The translations under genes were made by a program, and so were the position numbers. Below, piece by piece: positions 1-9,734 of a DNA stretch of 64,000 nucleotides (position 1 is the stretch's first letter; the number at the start of each line of letters is the position of its first letter). The DNA is from Streptomyces graminofaciens (lineage in GTDB: Bacteria; Actinomycetota; Actinomycetes; Streptomycetales; Streptomycetaceae), in contig NZ_AP018448.1 in NCBI RefSeq assembly GCF_030294945.1, positions 4,370,001 to 4,434,000 on the forward strand, given 5' to 3'. A model generated the notes under the pieces. The model searched no databases. It was given only the letters and a program-made list of their open reading frames with translations, and had not been told where the DNA came from.

Positions 1-317
1 ATCAGCGGGATGTCGGGCTTCTCCCGGAGCAGGTACGGGACCGCTCCGATGTGGTCCTCGTGGCCATGCGTGAGGACGATGCCCTCGATGTCGTCGAGGC
101 GGTCCCGGACGGACGAGAAGTCCGGCAGGATCAGGTCGATTCCGGGCTGCTCCTCCTCGGGGAAGAGCACTCCGCAGTCGACGATCAGCAGGCGACCGCC
201 GTATTCGAAGACGGTCATGTTGCGGCCGATCTCACCGAGGCCGCCGAGCGGGGTGACCCGGAGGCCACCTTCGGGGAGCGGCGGCGGCGGGCCGAGTTCA
301 GGATGCGGATGACTCAA
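1..317 (-). CDS. rnj: Ribonuclease J, N-terminal part (runs off the left edge)
   Basis: RNase J is a metallo-beta-lactamase/beta-CASP ribonuclease with 5'-3' exonuclease and endonuclease activity in mRNA decay and rRNA maturation. About 105 N-terminal residues are visible. They include the beta-lactamase core opening (TPLGGLGEIGRNMTVFEYGG, then IVDCGVLFPEEEQPGIDLI) and the metal-binding motif THGHEDHIGA. I chose the TTG start at 317 because a GAGGAG ribosome binding site lies just upstream and the protein then begins SHPHPELG, typical of Streptomyces RNase J. It is downstream of dapA on the same strand, and an inverted repeat lies directly before its ribosome binding site. The C-terminal beta-CASP region is outside the window. 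Confidence 0.93.
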   Translation of the reverse strand, partial: MSHPHPELGPPPPLPEGGLRVTPLGGLGEIGRNMTVFEYGGRLLIVDCGVLFPEEEQPGIDLILPDFSSVRDRLDDIEGIVLTHGHEDHIGAVPYLLREKPDIPL

Positions 318-334
318 AAGACTCTCCTCACCAC

Positions 335-367
335 GCGCGCCACGTGCCTCCGTGGCACGTGGCGCGC
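335..367 (-). promoter_or_regulatory. Perfect 14-bp stem-loop in the RNase J leader
   Basis: GCGCGCCACGTGCC pairs perfectly with GGCACGTGGCGCGC around a 5-nt loop, ending about 17 nt before the RNase J start codon. It could be an intrinsic terminator/attenuator after dapA or a 5'-UTR structure controlling RNase J. There is no U-tract, which is usual in Streptomyces terminators, so the two cannot be told apart by eye. Confidence 0.6.
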
Positions 368-445
368 ATGACGTTCGTGCAAAAGCAGTTATGGATGTGG
401 ACAACAGGCACCTTCGTCCTGCCTATTCAGTTGTGAAGTCCGGTG

Positions 446-1345
446 TTAGAGCTGTACCCCGCCGGCAGCAAGATCGATCTTGAGCTGGGCTGTCTCCTCG
501 GGCGAAAGCTCGACCATGGGGGCGCGCAGGGGTCCGGCGGGCAGACCCTGGAGGGCGAGCGCCGCCTTGGTGGTCATCACGCCCTGGGTGCGGAACATAC
601 CGGTGAAGACGGGGAGCAGCTTCTGGTGGATCTCGGTGGCCTTCTGGACGTCACCGGAGACGTACGCCTCGACGAGGGCGCGCAGCTCGGGGGTGACGAC
701 ATGGCCGACGACCGAGACGAAACCGACCGCGCCGACGGAGAGCAGCGGGAGGTTCAGCATGTCGTCGCCGGAGTACCAGGCGAGGCCCGAGCGCGCGATG
801 GCCCAGCTGGCGCGGCCGAGGTCGCCCTTGGCGTCCTTGTTGGCCACGATGCGCGGGTGCTCGGCGAGGCGGACGATCGTCTCCGTGGCGATCGGGACGC
901 CGCTGCGGCCCGGAATGTCGTAGAGCATCACCGGCAGGTCGGTGGCGTCCGCGACGGCCGTGAAGTGGCGGTACAGGCCCTCCTGCGGGGGCTTGTTGTA
1001 GTACGGCGTGACGACGAGGAGGCCGTGGGCGCCGAGCTGCTGGGCCGTGCGGGCCAGCTCGATGCTGTGGTGGGTGTCGTTCGTGCCGACGCCGGCGACG
1101 ACGTGGGCACGGTCGCCGACGGCTTCGAGTACGGCTCGTACCAGGTCCGATTTCTCCGCGTCACTGGTGGTGGGGGACTCGCCCGTGGTGCCGTTGATGA
1201 TCAGGCCGTCGTTGCCTGCGTCCACCAGATGGGTGGCGAGCCGCTGCGCGCCGTCGAGGTCGAGTGCGCCGTCCGCCGTGAAGGGCGTGACCATGGCGGT
1301 GAGGACCCGCCCGAAGGGGGTCTGCGGAGTCGAGGTCGGAGCCAT
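446..1345 (-). CDS. dapA: 4-hydroxy-tetrahydrodipicolinate synthase
   Basis: Condenses pyruvate with aspartate semialdehyde in the first committed step of the diaminopimelate/lysine branch; cytosolic TIM barrel. The 299-residue protein has the family landmarks: the NGTTGESPTTS phosphate-binding-like loop, VTPYYNKPP with the catalytic Tyr, LYDIPGRSG, and the Schiff-base Lys region IVANKDAKGDLG. I start at the ATG (1345, MAPTSTPQTPFG), as expected for Streptomyces DapA. An in-frame GTG at 1354 would add three residues, including a TTA codon. dapB lies about 3 kb away on the same strand with thyX between them, so the pathway genes are near each other but not in one operon. Confidence 0.95.
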   Translation of the reverse strand: MAPTSTPQTPFGRVLTAMVTPFTADGALDLDGAQRLATHLVDAGNDGLIINGTTGESPTTSDAEKSDLVRAVLEAVGDRAHVVAGVGTNDTHHSIELARTAQQLGAHGLLVVTPYYNKPPQEGLYRHFTAVADATDLPVMLYDIPGRSGVPIATETIVRLAEHPRIVANKDAKGDLGRASWAIARSGLAWYSGDDMLNLPLLSVGAVGFVSVVGHVVTPELRALVEAYVSGDVQKATEIHQKLLPVFTGMFRTQGVMTTKAALALQGLPAGPLRAPMVELSPEETAQLKIDLAAGGVQL

Positions 1346-1418
1346 GGGTAACACGCTACTCGCTGCTCAGGGCACGGTCTGCCCTAGGGGGCCGGGAAAA
1401 GTCAGGACAAATGCGGAG

Positions 1419-1456
1419 CCCGGCACTGCCTGCTCGGGGGTTCAAGCAGTGCCGGG
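1419..1456 (-). terminator. Stem-loop downstream of thyX
   Basis: CCCGGCACTGC pairs perfectly with GCAGTGCCGGG (11 bp) across a 16-nt loop, about 100 nt after the thyX stop and before dapA. The position fits a thyX transcription terminator. Confidence 0.6.
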
Positions 1457-1556
1457 TCCGTTTGATCAGGCTAGATGAACTTCGCGAAATGCTGCAATAC
1501 GGACACTTCACTCGGCTGACCCGCACATCTGTGCCTGGCCGAAAGTCGGCGGTCCG

Positions 1557-3227
1557 CTACGGAGCCACCCGGCCGTTCGCATTGAAGGCGGCGTGCGTCA
1601 GCGGCATGAGCTTGGCCCACTCGGCCTCCATCTTCTCGCCGACCATCTCGATCTCCCGCTGCGGGAAGGACGGGACCTTCGCCAGCTCGTGCTGTGTGCG
1701 CAGGCCGAGGAAGTGCATCAGCGAGCGGGCGTTGCAGGTGGCGTACATCGAGGAGAAGAGGCCGACCGGCAGGACCGCGCGGGCGACCTCGCGGGCCACA
1801 CCGGCGGCGAGCATCTCCTGGTACGCCTCGTACGCGTGGACGTACGAGTCCTCCATGACACGGCCGACCAGTTCCTGCTGGCCCTGGGTGCCCTCCACGA
1901 AGACGTACTTGCCGGGGCGGCCCTCCTGGACGAGCTTGCGGGACTCGTCGGGGACGTAGAAGTGGGGCTGGAGTTCCCGGTAGCGACCCGACTCCTCGTT
2001 GTACGAGTTGTGCACGACGATCCCGTTGGCGAGGAAGTTGTGCCAGGGACCTTCCACGGAGAGGTCGTACGTCATCTCCTCGCCGTCCTGCTCGATGGCG
2101 ACGATCCGGTCCGGAACGGCTTTGGCGATCTTGCCGTCGCGTTGGGCCAGGGCCTGCTCGCCGGCGCTCTTGATCGCATGGCAGGGCTCACACGCGGGGG
2201 CGAGGTTCTTGTCGTCGAGGGCCCGGGTCAGGTCGCCGGCCACCGGAACCACGTGGTCCAGTGCGAGTTCCGCGCGCGGGAAGTCCTGGCCGCAGAGGTG
2301 GCAGGTGTCGATCTCCTTGATCAGCCGCTCTCGCTGCATGGAGGTCCACACGCCGATACCGCGCCGCAGGCCGGGCGGGACCGGAGCCTGCGAGGGACGA
2401 GAGGCCGTCTCCGCTGCCATGACCGCGTCCCCGACGGCGAGTTCACCCGCCTTGCACCAGCCGTCGGGCGTGAACACCGCGTGATCGACCGTGCAGCGAA
2501 GTGTCTTCCCGGATTCTGTGGTGATCTTGATGAGTGACTTCACCCCGGACTGGATGACGTCGACGATCCTGGCCCGCTGGGAGAGCAGGGTCTCCTCGTC
2601 GTAGCAGCGCACGTGGTTGCGACGGACCGGTTCGAGCTTCCGGAGGCGGGTGCCGGGGTCGAGTTCCCGGAACTCCGCCACGGCCGACTCGGCTGCCTCA
2701 CGGTTCTCGTACAGGCCGAGGTAGTGGTTCTGCTCGCCGCGCCCGACCTGGGCCATCCACTTTCCGGCCCTGCTGCTCCAGGTCACCCCACCGGCGGAAT
2801 GCGGAAGCCTGTCTTCGACGCCGAGGTGCCACAGCTCGTACAGGTCGGCGATCGTGCGTCGACGGAGATTGCCGGCCTCGCTCTCCAGGGTGATCTCGGT
2901 GTCACCGGCGATGCACCAGCCGACCCGGTGGCGCATGAACTCGCGGAAGACGAAGATCGGGGCGCTGATGAAGAACGTCATCGAGTTGTGCTCGAAGGGG
3001 CTGCCGTGCCGGTCCCGCATCAGGTAGTTGATCAGGCCCTTGGAGCGCTCCGGGTCCTTCTTCAGCTCGTCCAGGGACTGCTCGCCGGCGGTGGAGACGC
3101 GGGCGGCCCACAGCACGTCCGAGTCGGCCGCGCTGTGCTTCACCAACTCGACGGTGACATCGCTGAGGAAGCTGGGCTTGAGGTCGTCGGCGGGGGTGTC
3201 GGTCACGGCTCGGAAGGTCCTTCCCAT
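1557..3227 (-). CDS. thyX: Flavin-dependent thymidylate synthase ThyX, interrupted by an intein
   Basis: ThyX methylates dUMP to dTMP using FAD, NAD(P)H and methylene-tetrahydrofolate. The open reading frame encodes 556 residues, but only 253 are ThyX, the normal family size. N-extein residues 1-104 end in FREFMRHRVGW. C-extein residues 408-556 begin SYNEESGRYREL. Together they restore the ThyX signature RHR...S...E..GRY. Residues 105-407 form an in-frame intein inserted inside this active-site motif, so the enzyme should be inactive until the intein splices out. The start is the ATG at 3227; a divergent PH-domain gene lies upstream. No thyA is visible in this window. Identification of both ThyX and intein is secure from motifs. 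Confidence 0.95.
   Translation of the reverse strand: MGRTFRAVTDTPADDLKPSFLSDVTVELVKHSAADSDVLWAARVSTAGEQSLDELKKDPERSKGLINYLMRDRHGSPFEHNSMTFFISAPIFVFREFMRHRVGWCIAGDTEITLESEAGNLRRRTIADLYELWHLGVEDRLPHSAGGVTWSSRAGKWMAQVGRGEQNHYLGLYENREAAESAVAEFRELDPGTRLRKLEPVRRNHVRCYDEETLLSQRARIVDVIQSGVKSLIKITTESGKTLRCTVDHAVFTPDGWCKAGELAVGDAVMAAETASRPSQAPVPPGLRRGIGVWTSMQRERLIKEIDTCHLCGQDFPRAELALDHVVPVAGDLTRALDDKNLAPACEPCHAIKSAGEQALAQRDGKIAKAVPDRIVAIEQDGEEMTYDLSVEGPWHNFLANGIVVHNSYNEESGRYRELQPHFYVPDESRKLVQEGRPGKYVFVEGTQGQQELVGRVMEDSYVHAYEAYQEMLAAGVAREVARAVLPVGLFSSMYATCNARSLMHFLGLRTQHELAKVPSFPQREIEMVGEKMEAEWAKLMPLTHAAFNANGRVAP
2007..2915 (-). mobile_element. ThyX intein with AP2-like and HNH homing-endonuclease domains
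   Basis: This is a 303-residue protein-splicing element. It starts with the nucleophile Cys105 (CIAGDTEI, block A). Block B is CTVDHAVFTPDGW, with Thr246 and His249. It ends with WHNFLANGIVVHN, giving the terminal His406-Asn407, followed by extein Ser408. Between the splicing halves lie two DNA-binding/cleaving parts. Residues about 146-189 (GGVTWSSRAGKWMAQV, then HYLGLYENREAAESAV) resemble an AP2 DNA-binding domain. Residues about 309-350 form an HNH nuclease with paired CxxC (C309/C312, C346/C349), LDHVVP (His325), Asn341 and His350. All splicing and nuclease residues appear intact, so it may still splice and home. Boundaries were checked codon by codon. Confidence 0.93.
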
Positions 3228-3394
3228 TGCTGCTCTCGGGCGGCGCCCACTCTACGGCCCGGCGCTGACAAGAGGTCGGATGGCCCGAGTTGCACCTCTT
3301 GTGCCCCTGAGAGACCCCCAAAGGTGGTGAGCGGACACCCGGATCGATAGCCTCACCCGGCGAAAGCTGTGCGTGGACCGAGTGAGGATCAGCC

Positions 3395-3949
3395 GTGCCC
3401 CTGCCCTTCCTGACCGCCGATCGCGACTTCGACCAGGCAGTGGACGAAGCGCTGCCGTTCGAGGACCGCGACCGCTGGCGGCGCCCCTACAGGCCCGGGC
3501 CGTGGCGGGTGGGCGCGGCCGCGCTGCTACTGCTGCTCGCCTCGTACGTGCTGGTGGCGGCGGTCGTCATCGCGGCGGCGGAGACGCCGACGGCCGGCGC
3601 GGTCTTCTTCGGGGCGGCCCTGTTCGTCATCGCCTGCGCCCTGCGGCTGTTGCGCGTCGGCACCTGGGTGAGCGCCCGGGGCGTACGCCAGGTGGGCTTC
3701 TTCACGACGCGTACGGCTCGTTGGGAGCACGTGGTGTCCGCGCGGACCGTGCAGCAGCCGGTGCGCTGGCTCGGGCTGCCCCGGACCGTCCAGGGGCAGG
3801 CGCTGCTCCTCGTGCGCGCGGACCGTGCGGCCGGTGCCGGATCGCCGTTGATGACCACGCACAACGCGGACTTCCTGGCCCGTACGGAGGCCTTCGACCG
3901 GGCGGCGGACGCGATCGAGGCGTGGGCCTCGGAGTACGGGCGGGGCTGA
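3395..3949 (+). CDS. PH-domain membrane protein
   Basis: A 184-residue protein with two hydrophobic segments (about residues 38-60 and 65-85: VGAAALLLLLASYVLVAAVV and AGAVFFGAALFVIACALRLL). A small bacterial PH-like region follows (GTWVSARGVRQVGFFTTRTARW...). This matches the short actinobacterial 'PH domain-containing protein' family, of unknown role at the membrane. The GTG start at 3395 has a GAGG ribosome binding site. It is transcribed divergently from thyX and ends in a strong shared terminator facing the next gene. Confidence 0.8.
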   Translation: MPLPFLTADRDFDQAVDEALPFEDRDRWRRPYRPGPWRVGAAALLLLLASYVLVAAVVIAAAETPTAGAVFFGAALFVIACALRLLRVGTWVSARGVRQVGFFTTRTARWEHVVSARTVQQPVRWLGLPRTVQGQALLLVRADRAAGAGSPLMTTHNADFLARTEAFDRAADAIEAWASEYGRG

Positions 3950-3966
3950 GCCGGACAGTGACGACG

Positions 3967-4004
3967 CGAAGGGGCCGGTCCGCTGGTGCGGACCGGCCCC
4001 TTCG
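3967..4004. terminator. Bidirectional terminator between convergent genes
   Basis: A perfect 17-bp inverted repeat (CGAAGGGGCCGGTCCGC with GCGGACCGGCCCCTTCG) around a 4-nt TGGT loop. It fills the gap between the plus-strand PH-domain gene and the minus-strand 4.0-kb gene and can serve both. Confidence 0.88.
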
Positions 4005-4013
4005 CCGTACGGC

Positions 4014-4466
4014 TCAGGCCTGGACGGGCCTTCCGTCGTGGAGGGCGATCGCGCGCTGCATCGCCTTGCGGGCCCGGGGTGTGTCGCGGGCGTCGTGGTA
4101 GGCGATGGCGAGGCGGAACCAGCTGCGCCAGTCGTCGGGGGCGTCCTCGGTCTCGGCCTTGCGCCGGGCGAAGACCTCGTCCGCCGAGTCGCGGTCGATA
4201 CGGCCGCCCGCGGTGCGCTTCAACCCGTCGACGGGGAGGCCGCCTTCGGCGTCGAGTTCGGCGGCGAGCTGGTTGGCCTTGCGGACGAACTGGGTGTTCT
4301 TCCACAGGAACCAGATACCGATCACCGGAAGGACGAGCACCGCTACGCCGAAGGCGATGGTGATCGGCGTACCGGTCTCTATGAGCATGACTCCGCGGCT
4401 GCCGACCAGGACGAAGTAGACGACCAGGACGGCTGCCGTGACGGCGTATGTGATCTTCGCGCGCAT
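4014..4466 (-). CDS. Small membrane protein with TPR-like C-terminus
   Basis: A 150-residue protein with two N-terminal transmembrane segments (about residues 6-26 and 34-55; YAVTAAVLVVYFVLVGSRG and TIAFGVAVLVLPVIGIWFLW). A soluble part ends in a helix pair resembling one tetratricopeptide unit (WRSWFRLAIAYHDARDTPRARKAMQRAIALHDG). It is conserved next to dapB in Streptomyces but has no known function. The 16-bp gap after dapB suggests co-transcription. Confidence 0.75.
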   Translation of the reverse strand: MRAKITYAVTAAVLVVYFVLVGSRGVMLIETGTPITIAFGVAVLVLPVIGIWFLWKNTQFVRKANQLAAELDAEGGLPVDGLKRTAGGRIDRDSADEVFARRKAETEDAPDDWRSWFRLAIAYHDARDTPRARKAMQRAIALHDGRPVQA

Positions 4467-4482
4467 GACGATTCCCGGCCGA

Positions 4483-5259
<777 letters not shown>

Positions 5260-6639
5260 TTAGGCGACGGCTTCGTGCAGACGGGACGCCTGTTTGTCCT
5301 TGAGCGGGCCGATCACCGACAGGGAGGGGCGCTGTCCCAGGATCTCGCCGGCCACGGCGCGGATCTCGTCCGGGGTCACCATGGCTATGCGGGTCAGCAT
5401 CTCGTCGACGGACATCTGCTCGCCCCAGCACAGCTCGCTCTTGCCGATGCGGTTCATGATCGCGCCGGTGTCCTCCAGACCGAGGACCGTGGAGCCGCGG
5501 AGCTGGCCGATGGCACGCTCGATCTCGTCGTCCGGCAGCCCGTTCTCGGCGACCCGGTCGAGTTCGTCGCGGCAGATCTTCAGCACGTCGTGGACCTGGG
5601 ACGGGCGGCAGCCGGCGTAGACGCCGAAGAGGCCGCAGTCGGCGAAGCCGGACGTGTACGAGTACACGCTGTACGCCAGGCCGCGCTTCTCCCGGACCTC
5701 CTGGAAGAGGCGGGAGGACATGCCGCCGCCGAGCGCGGTGTTGAGCACGCCGAGGGCCCAGCGGCGCTCGTCCGTGCGGGCGAGGCCGGGCATGCCCAGG
5801 ACGACGTGCGCCTGTTCGGTCTTGCGGCCGATCAGCTCGACACGGCCGGCCGTACGGAGGCTGCGGCGGCCGTCGCGCGGGTCGATGGGGGTGGCGTCGG
5901 CGCGGGTGAGGGCGCCCGCCTTCTCGAAGGCGGCCCGGACCTGGCGTACGACCTTGTTGTGGTCGACGTTGCCCGCGGCGGCGACCACCAGGTGCGTGGG
6001 GTCGTAGTGCTTCTTGTAGAAGCGGCGGATGCGGTCGGCCGTGAGGGCGTTGACCGTGTCGACCGTGCCGAGGACCGGGCGGCCGAGGGGGGTGTCGCCG
6101 AACATGGTGTGCGCGAACAGGTCGTGCACGCAGTCGCCCGGGTCGTCCTCCGTCATCGCGATCTCTTCGAGGATGGCGCCGCGCTCGACGTCGACGTCCT
6201 CTTCGCGGATGAGCGAGCCGGTGAGCATGTCGCAGACGACGTCGATGGCCAGGGGGAGGTCGCTGTCGAGCACACGTGCGTAGTAGCAGGTGTACTCCTT
6301 CGCCGTGAACGCGTTCATCTCGCCGCCGACCGCGTCGATCGCGGAGGAGATGTCCAGGGCGGACCTGCTACCGGTCCCCTTGAAGAGGAGGTGCTCCAGA
6401 TAGTGGGTGGCGCCGTTCAGGGACGGCGTCTCGTCACGGGAGCCGACGTGGGCCCAGATACCGAAGGTGGCGGAGCGCACGGAGGGGAGCGTCTCGGTGA
6501 CGATGCGCAGACCGCCCGGGAGGGTGGTCTTGCGGACCGTACCGATGCCGCCTGTGCCCTTGATCAGGGTTTGGGTACGGGCGACGGCCCGCGCCTCCGA
6601 GGAGGTGCGGGCCGTCGCCTTGGAGCTACGCGACGTCAC
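5260..6639 (-). CDS. M16 family zinc metallopeptidase (pitrilysin/processing-peptidase type)
   Basis: A 459-residue peptidase with the inverted zinc motif HYLEH (HxxEH) in [14 protein letters not shown], and a downstream Glu in the [13 protein letters not shown] region that completes the metal site. The C-terminal half has the inactive M16 repeat with R/Y substrate-binding loop ([17 protein letters not shown]). It overlaps the pnp stop by 4 nt, so it is translationally coupled to PNPase. This linkage is conserved in actinobacteria. The substrate is unknown. Confidence 0.92.
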   Translation of the reverse strand: MTSRSSKATARTSSEARAVARTQTLIKGTGGIGTVRKTTLPGGLRIVTETLPSVRSATFGIWAHVGSRDETPSLNGATHYLEHLLFKGTGSRSALDISSAIDAVGGEMNAFTAKEYTCYYARVLDSDLPLAIDVVCDMLTGSLIREEDVDVERGAILEEIAMTEDDPGDCVHDLFAHTMFGDTPLGRPVLGTVDTVNALTADRIRRFYKKHYDPTHLVVAAAGNVDHNKVVRQVRAAFEKAGALTRADATPIDPRDGRRSLRTAGRVELIGRKTEQAHVVLGMPGLARTDERRWALGVLNTALGGGMSSRLFQEVREKRGLAYSVYSYTSGFADCGLFGVYAGCRPSQVHDVLKICRDELDRVAENGLPDDEIERAIGQLRGSTVLGLEDTGAIMNRIGKSELCWGEQMSVDEMLTRIAMVTPDEIRAVAGEILGQRPSLSVIGPLKDKQASRLHEAVA

Positions 6640-8855
6640 TTGTCGGCGTCGTCCTTCTTCTCGTCGTCGTCGCCTTCACCCTCGATGACCGGGATCAGGG
6701 AGAGCTTGCCGCGCGAGTCGATCTCGGCGATCTCGACCTGGACCTTGGCGCCCACCCCGAGCACGTCCTCGACGTTCTCCACGCGCTTGCCGCCGGCGAG
6801 CTTGCGGATCTGCGAGATGTGCAGCAGACCGTCCTTGCCCGGCAGCAGCGACACGAACGCGCCGAAGGTGGTCGTCTTCACGACCGTGCCCAGGTAGCGC
6901 TCGCCGACCTCCGGCATGGTCGGGTTGGCGATGCCGTTGATCGTGGCGCGGGCGGCCTCGGCCTGCGAGCCGACCTGGGCACCGATGTAGATGGTGCCGT
7001 CGTCCTCGATCGTGATCTCGGCGCCGGTGTCCTCCTGGATCTGGTTGATCATCTTGCCCTTGGGGCCGATGACCTCACCGATCTTGTCCACCGGGATCTT
7101 GACCGTGATGATCCGCGGGGCGTTCGGGGACATCTCGTCCGGCGTGTCGATCGCTTCCATCATCACGTCGAGGATGTGGAGGCGGGCGTCACGGGCCTGC
7201 TTGAGGGCCGCGGCCAGGACGGAGGCCGGGATGCCGTCCAGCTTGGTGTCCAGCTGGAGGGCGGTGACGAACTCCTTGGTGCCGGCGACCTTGAAGTCCA
7301 TGTCACCGAAGGCGTCCTCCGCACCGAGGATGTCGGTGAGGGCGACGTAGTGCGTCTCGCCGTTGATCTCCTGGGAGATCAGACCCATGGCGATACCGGC
7401 GACGGGGGCCTTCAGGGGCACACCCGCGTTCAGCAGCGACATGGTGGAGGCGCAGACCGAGCCCATGGACGTCGAGCCGTTCGAGCTGAGCGCCTCGGAC
7501 ACCTGGCGGATCGCGTAGGGGAACTCCTCGCGCGTCGGCAGGACCGGCACGATGGCGCGCTCGGCGAGGGCGCCGTGGCCGATCTCGCGGCGCTTCGGGG
7601 AGCCGACGCGGCCGGTCTCGCCGACGGAGTACGGCGGGAAGTTGTAGTTGTGCATGTAGCGCTTGCGCGTCACCGGCGACAGCGTGTCCAGCTGCTGCTC
7701 CATGCGGAGCATGTTGAGGGTGGTGACGCCCAGGATCTGGGTCTCGCCACGCTCGAACACCGCGGAACCGTGCACGCGCGGGATGGCCTCGACCTCGGCG
7801 GCGAGCGTACGGATGTCCGTGACGCCACGGCCGTCGATGCGGACCTTGTCCTTGATGACGCGCTCACGGACCAGGGACTTGGTCAGCGAGCGGTACGCGG
7901 CGGAGATCTCCTTCTCGCGGCCCTCGAACTGCGGGAGCAGCTTCTCGGCGGCCAGACCCTTGACGCGGTCCAGCTCGGCCTCGCGCTCCTGCTTGCCCGC
8001 GATGGTGAGGGCCTGGGAGAGCTCGTCCTTGACGGCGGCGGTGAGCGCCTCCAGGACGTCGTCCTGGTAGTCGAGGAAGACCGGGAACTCGCCGGTCGGC
8101 TTGGCGGCCTTCGAGGCGAGGTCGGCCTGGGCCTTGCAGAGGACCTTGATGAAGGGCTTCGCGGCTTCCAGACCGGCGGCGACGACCTCCTCGGTCGGCG
8201 CCTCGGCACCGCCCTTGACCAGCTGGATGGTCTTCTCGGTGGCCTCGGCCTCGACCATCATGATCGCGACGTCGCCGTCCTCGAGGGTGCGGCCCGCGAC
8301 GACCATGTCGAAGACGGCGTCCTCGAGCTCGGAGTGCGTCGGGAAGGCCACCCACTGGCCGTTGATCAGCGCGACGCGGACGCCGCCGATCGGGCCGGAG
8401 AAGGGCAGACCGGCCAGCTGCGTGGACGCGGACGCGGCGTTGATCGCGACGACGTCGTACAGGTGGTCGGGGTTGAGCGCCATGATCGTGGCGACGACCT
8501 GGATCTCGTTGCGCAGGCCCTTCTTGAAGGACGGGCGCAGCGGGCGGTCGATCAGGCGGCAGGTGAGGATGGCGTCCTCGGAGGGGCGGCCCTCACGGCG
8601 GAAGAAGCTGCCGGGGATCTTGCCGGCGGCGTACATCCGCTCCTCGACGTCCACCGTCAGGGGGAAGAAGTCGAGCTGGTCCTTGGGGTTCTTGGAGGCG
8701 GTGGTGGCCGACAGCACCATGGTGTCGTCGTCCAGGTACGCCACGGCGGAGCCGGCGGCCTGCTTGGCCAGGCGACCCGTCTCGAAGCGGATGGTGCGGG
8801 TGCCGAAGGAGCCGTTGTCGATGACGGCCTCGGCGTAGTGGGTCTCGTTCTCCAC
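6636..8855 (-). CDS. pnp: Polyribonucleotide nucleotidyltransferase (PNPase)
   Basis: A phosphorolytic 3'-5' exoribonuclease, and a poly(A)-adding enzyme in streptomycetes. The 739 residues contain two RNase PH domains (first core [20 protein letters not shown]; second [20 protein letters not shown]), a KH domain with the GPKG loop ([16 protein letters not shown]) and a C-terminal S1 domain ([21 protein letters not shown]). A charged acidic tail follows. It lies 356 bp downstream of rpsO. A long potential stem in that gap (8922-9029) fits post-transcriptional control of the classical rpsO-pnp operon. Confidence 0.97.
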   Translation of the reverse strand: MENETHYAEAVIDNGSFGTRTIRFETGRLAKQAAGSAVAYLDDDTMVLSATTASKNPKDQLDFFPLTVDVEERMYAAGKIPGSFFRREGRPSEDAILTCRLIDRPLRPSFKKGLRNEIQVVATIMALNPDHLYDVVAINAASASTQLAGLPFSGPIGGVRVALINGQWVAFPTHSELEDAVFDMVVAGRTLEDGDVAIMMVEAEATEKTIQLVKGGAEAPTEEVVAAGLEAAKPFIKVLCKAQADLASKAAKPTGEFPVFLDYQDDVLEALTAAVKDELSQALTIAGKQEREAELDRVKGLAAEKLLPQFEGREKEISAAYRSLTKSLVRERVIKDKVRIDGRGVTDIRTLAAEVEAIPRVHGSAVFERGETQILGVTTLNMLRMEQQLDTLSPVTRKRYMHNYNFPPYSVGETGRVGSPKRREIGHGALAERAIVPVLPTREEFPYAIRQVSEALSSNGSTSMGSVCASTMSLLNAGVPLKAPVAGIAMGLISQEINGETHYVALTDILGAEDAFGDMDFKVAGTKEFVTALQLDTKLDGIPASVLAAALKQARDARLHILDVMMEAIDTPDEMSPNAPRIITVKIPVDKIGEVIGPKGKMINQIQEDTGAEITIEDDGTIYIGAQVGSQAEAARATINGIANPTMPEVGERYLGTVVKTTTFGAFVSLLPGKDGLLHISQIRKLAGGKRVENVEDVLGVGAKVQVEIAEIDSRGKLSLIPVIEGEGDDDEKKDDADK

Positions 8856-8921
8856 TAGCGTTTTCTCCGTTACTTATCGTCTTTCGTCCCGGTCCTGCCC
8901 GTGTGGCAGGGGGACGGTGGC

Positions 8922-9029
8922 GGAGAAGCGCGCCTTCTGGTGCGGGCCGGTCTTCGATCGAAGCACCCGGGGCTCACGTTCTCCCGGGGGCCACTACCGA
9001 GGACCGGCGGCGGCGAGGTGCGCTTCTCC
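8922..9029 (-). promoter_or_regulatory. Long-range stem in the rpsO-pnp spacer
   Basis: The 356-bp gap 8856-9211 contains no gene. GGAGAAGCGC (8922-8931) is perfectly complementary to GCGCTTCTCC (9020-9029). The loop between them holds a perfect 12-bp palindrome CTTCGATCGAAG (8952-8963). A smaller CCTGCC/GGCAGG hairpin sits nearer pnp (about 8894-8910). In Streptomyces the rpsO-pnp spacer is known to form a stem cut by RNase III. This is the likely equivalent here. AT-richer DNA at about 9080-9125 is the probable place of a pnp promoter. Confidence 0.55.
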
Positions 9030-9165
9030 TCGTTCCATGTGTGCGCGGTCACCCTATTTGGGCGACCTCACACCGTGTCGTACATATTGCGCCGTACGTA
9101 TTGCGTTGTGCTACCACACTACAAAGGGGTGCTGACACTCCGCACGTTTCCCCACGTACGGCAAA

Positions 9166-9199
9166 GGGAGCGGTCCCCCATTTCCCGGGAACCGCTCCC
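9166..9199 (-). terminator. Stem-loop just after rpsO
   Basis: GGGAGCGGT and ACCGCTCCC pair perfectly (9 bp), with inner GGGA/TCCC-type pairing, starting about 13 nt beyond the rpsO stop. It is probably a partial terminator, since pnp usually receives readthrough from rpsO. Confidence 0.65.
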
Positions 9200-9211
9200 C
9201 TTCACGGCGTC

Positions 9212-9499
9212 TTACTTGGCGCCCGCCGCACCGCGACGGATGCCGAGGCGGTCGACCAGCGCGCGGAAGCGCTGGATGTCCTTCTTGGCCAGGTACTGCA
9301 GCAGGCGGCGGCGCTGGCCGACCAGAATCAGCAGACCACGGCGGGAGTGGTGGTCGTGCTTGTGGGTCTTGAGGTGCTCGGTCAGGTCCGAGATGCGGCG
9401 GGAGAGCATCGCGACCTGGACCTCGGGGGAGCCGGTGTCGCCCTCCTTGGTACCGAACTCGCTGATGATCTGCTTCTTCGTAGCGGCGTCGAGCGACAC
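9212..9499 (-). CDS. rpsO: 30S ribosomal protein S15
   Basis: A 95-residue S15 that binds the central domain of 16S rRNA. The sequence matches throughout ([57 protein letters not shown]). The open frame extends further upstream, but I choose the GTG at 9499: it has a GAGGAG site at the right distance and gives the normal S15 length starting MSLDAATKK. It heads the rpsO-pnp unit. Confidence 0.96.
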   Translation of the reverse strand: MSLDAATKKQIISEFGTKEGDTGSPEVQVAMLSRRISDLTEHLKTHKHDHHSRRGLLILVGQRRRLLQYLAKKDIQRFRALVDRLGIRRGAAGAK

Positions 9500-9532
9500 G
9501 CGATACTCCTCATGAGTCTCTTGATGCCACCG

Positions 9533-9562
9533 AGCGCCCCTGGTCTTCGTCTCAGGGGGGCT
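9533..9562 (-). promoter_or_regulatory. Candidate hairpin in the rpsO leader
   Basis: AGCGCCCCTG and CAGGGGGGCT pair with one mismatch around a 10-nt loop, about 33 nt upstream of the rpsO GTG. S15 represses its own mRNA in several bacteria through leader structures, so an autoregulatory site is possible. This is inference only. Confidence 0.35.
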
Positions 9563-9734
9563 TCTGTGACTCGGGTGGCGGGGATCCGTCGGTTCACTGT
9601 CTCCGGGTCCTCGAAGGGGTGGTCCGGGGGTGCGTACACAGACGGCCGTCACACAGCGTACCAGTACGGGAGCCGGGCTTGTCCGGGGTGGTCGGCCACC
9701 GCCTCCTCGTGCCTGGCCGGTGCCCGGCCGATGC

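Noticed and set aside
396..404. DnaA box TTGTCCACA as part of a replication origin
   Set aside because: A single 9-mer with no cluster, no dnaA/dnaN nearby; probably chance or a minor regulatory site.
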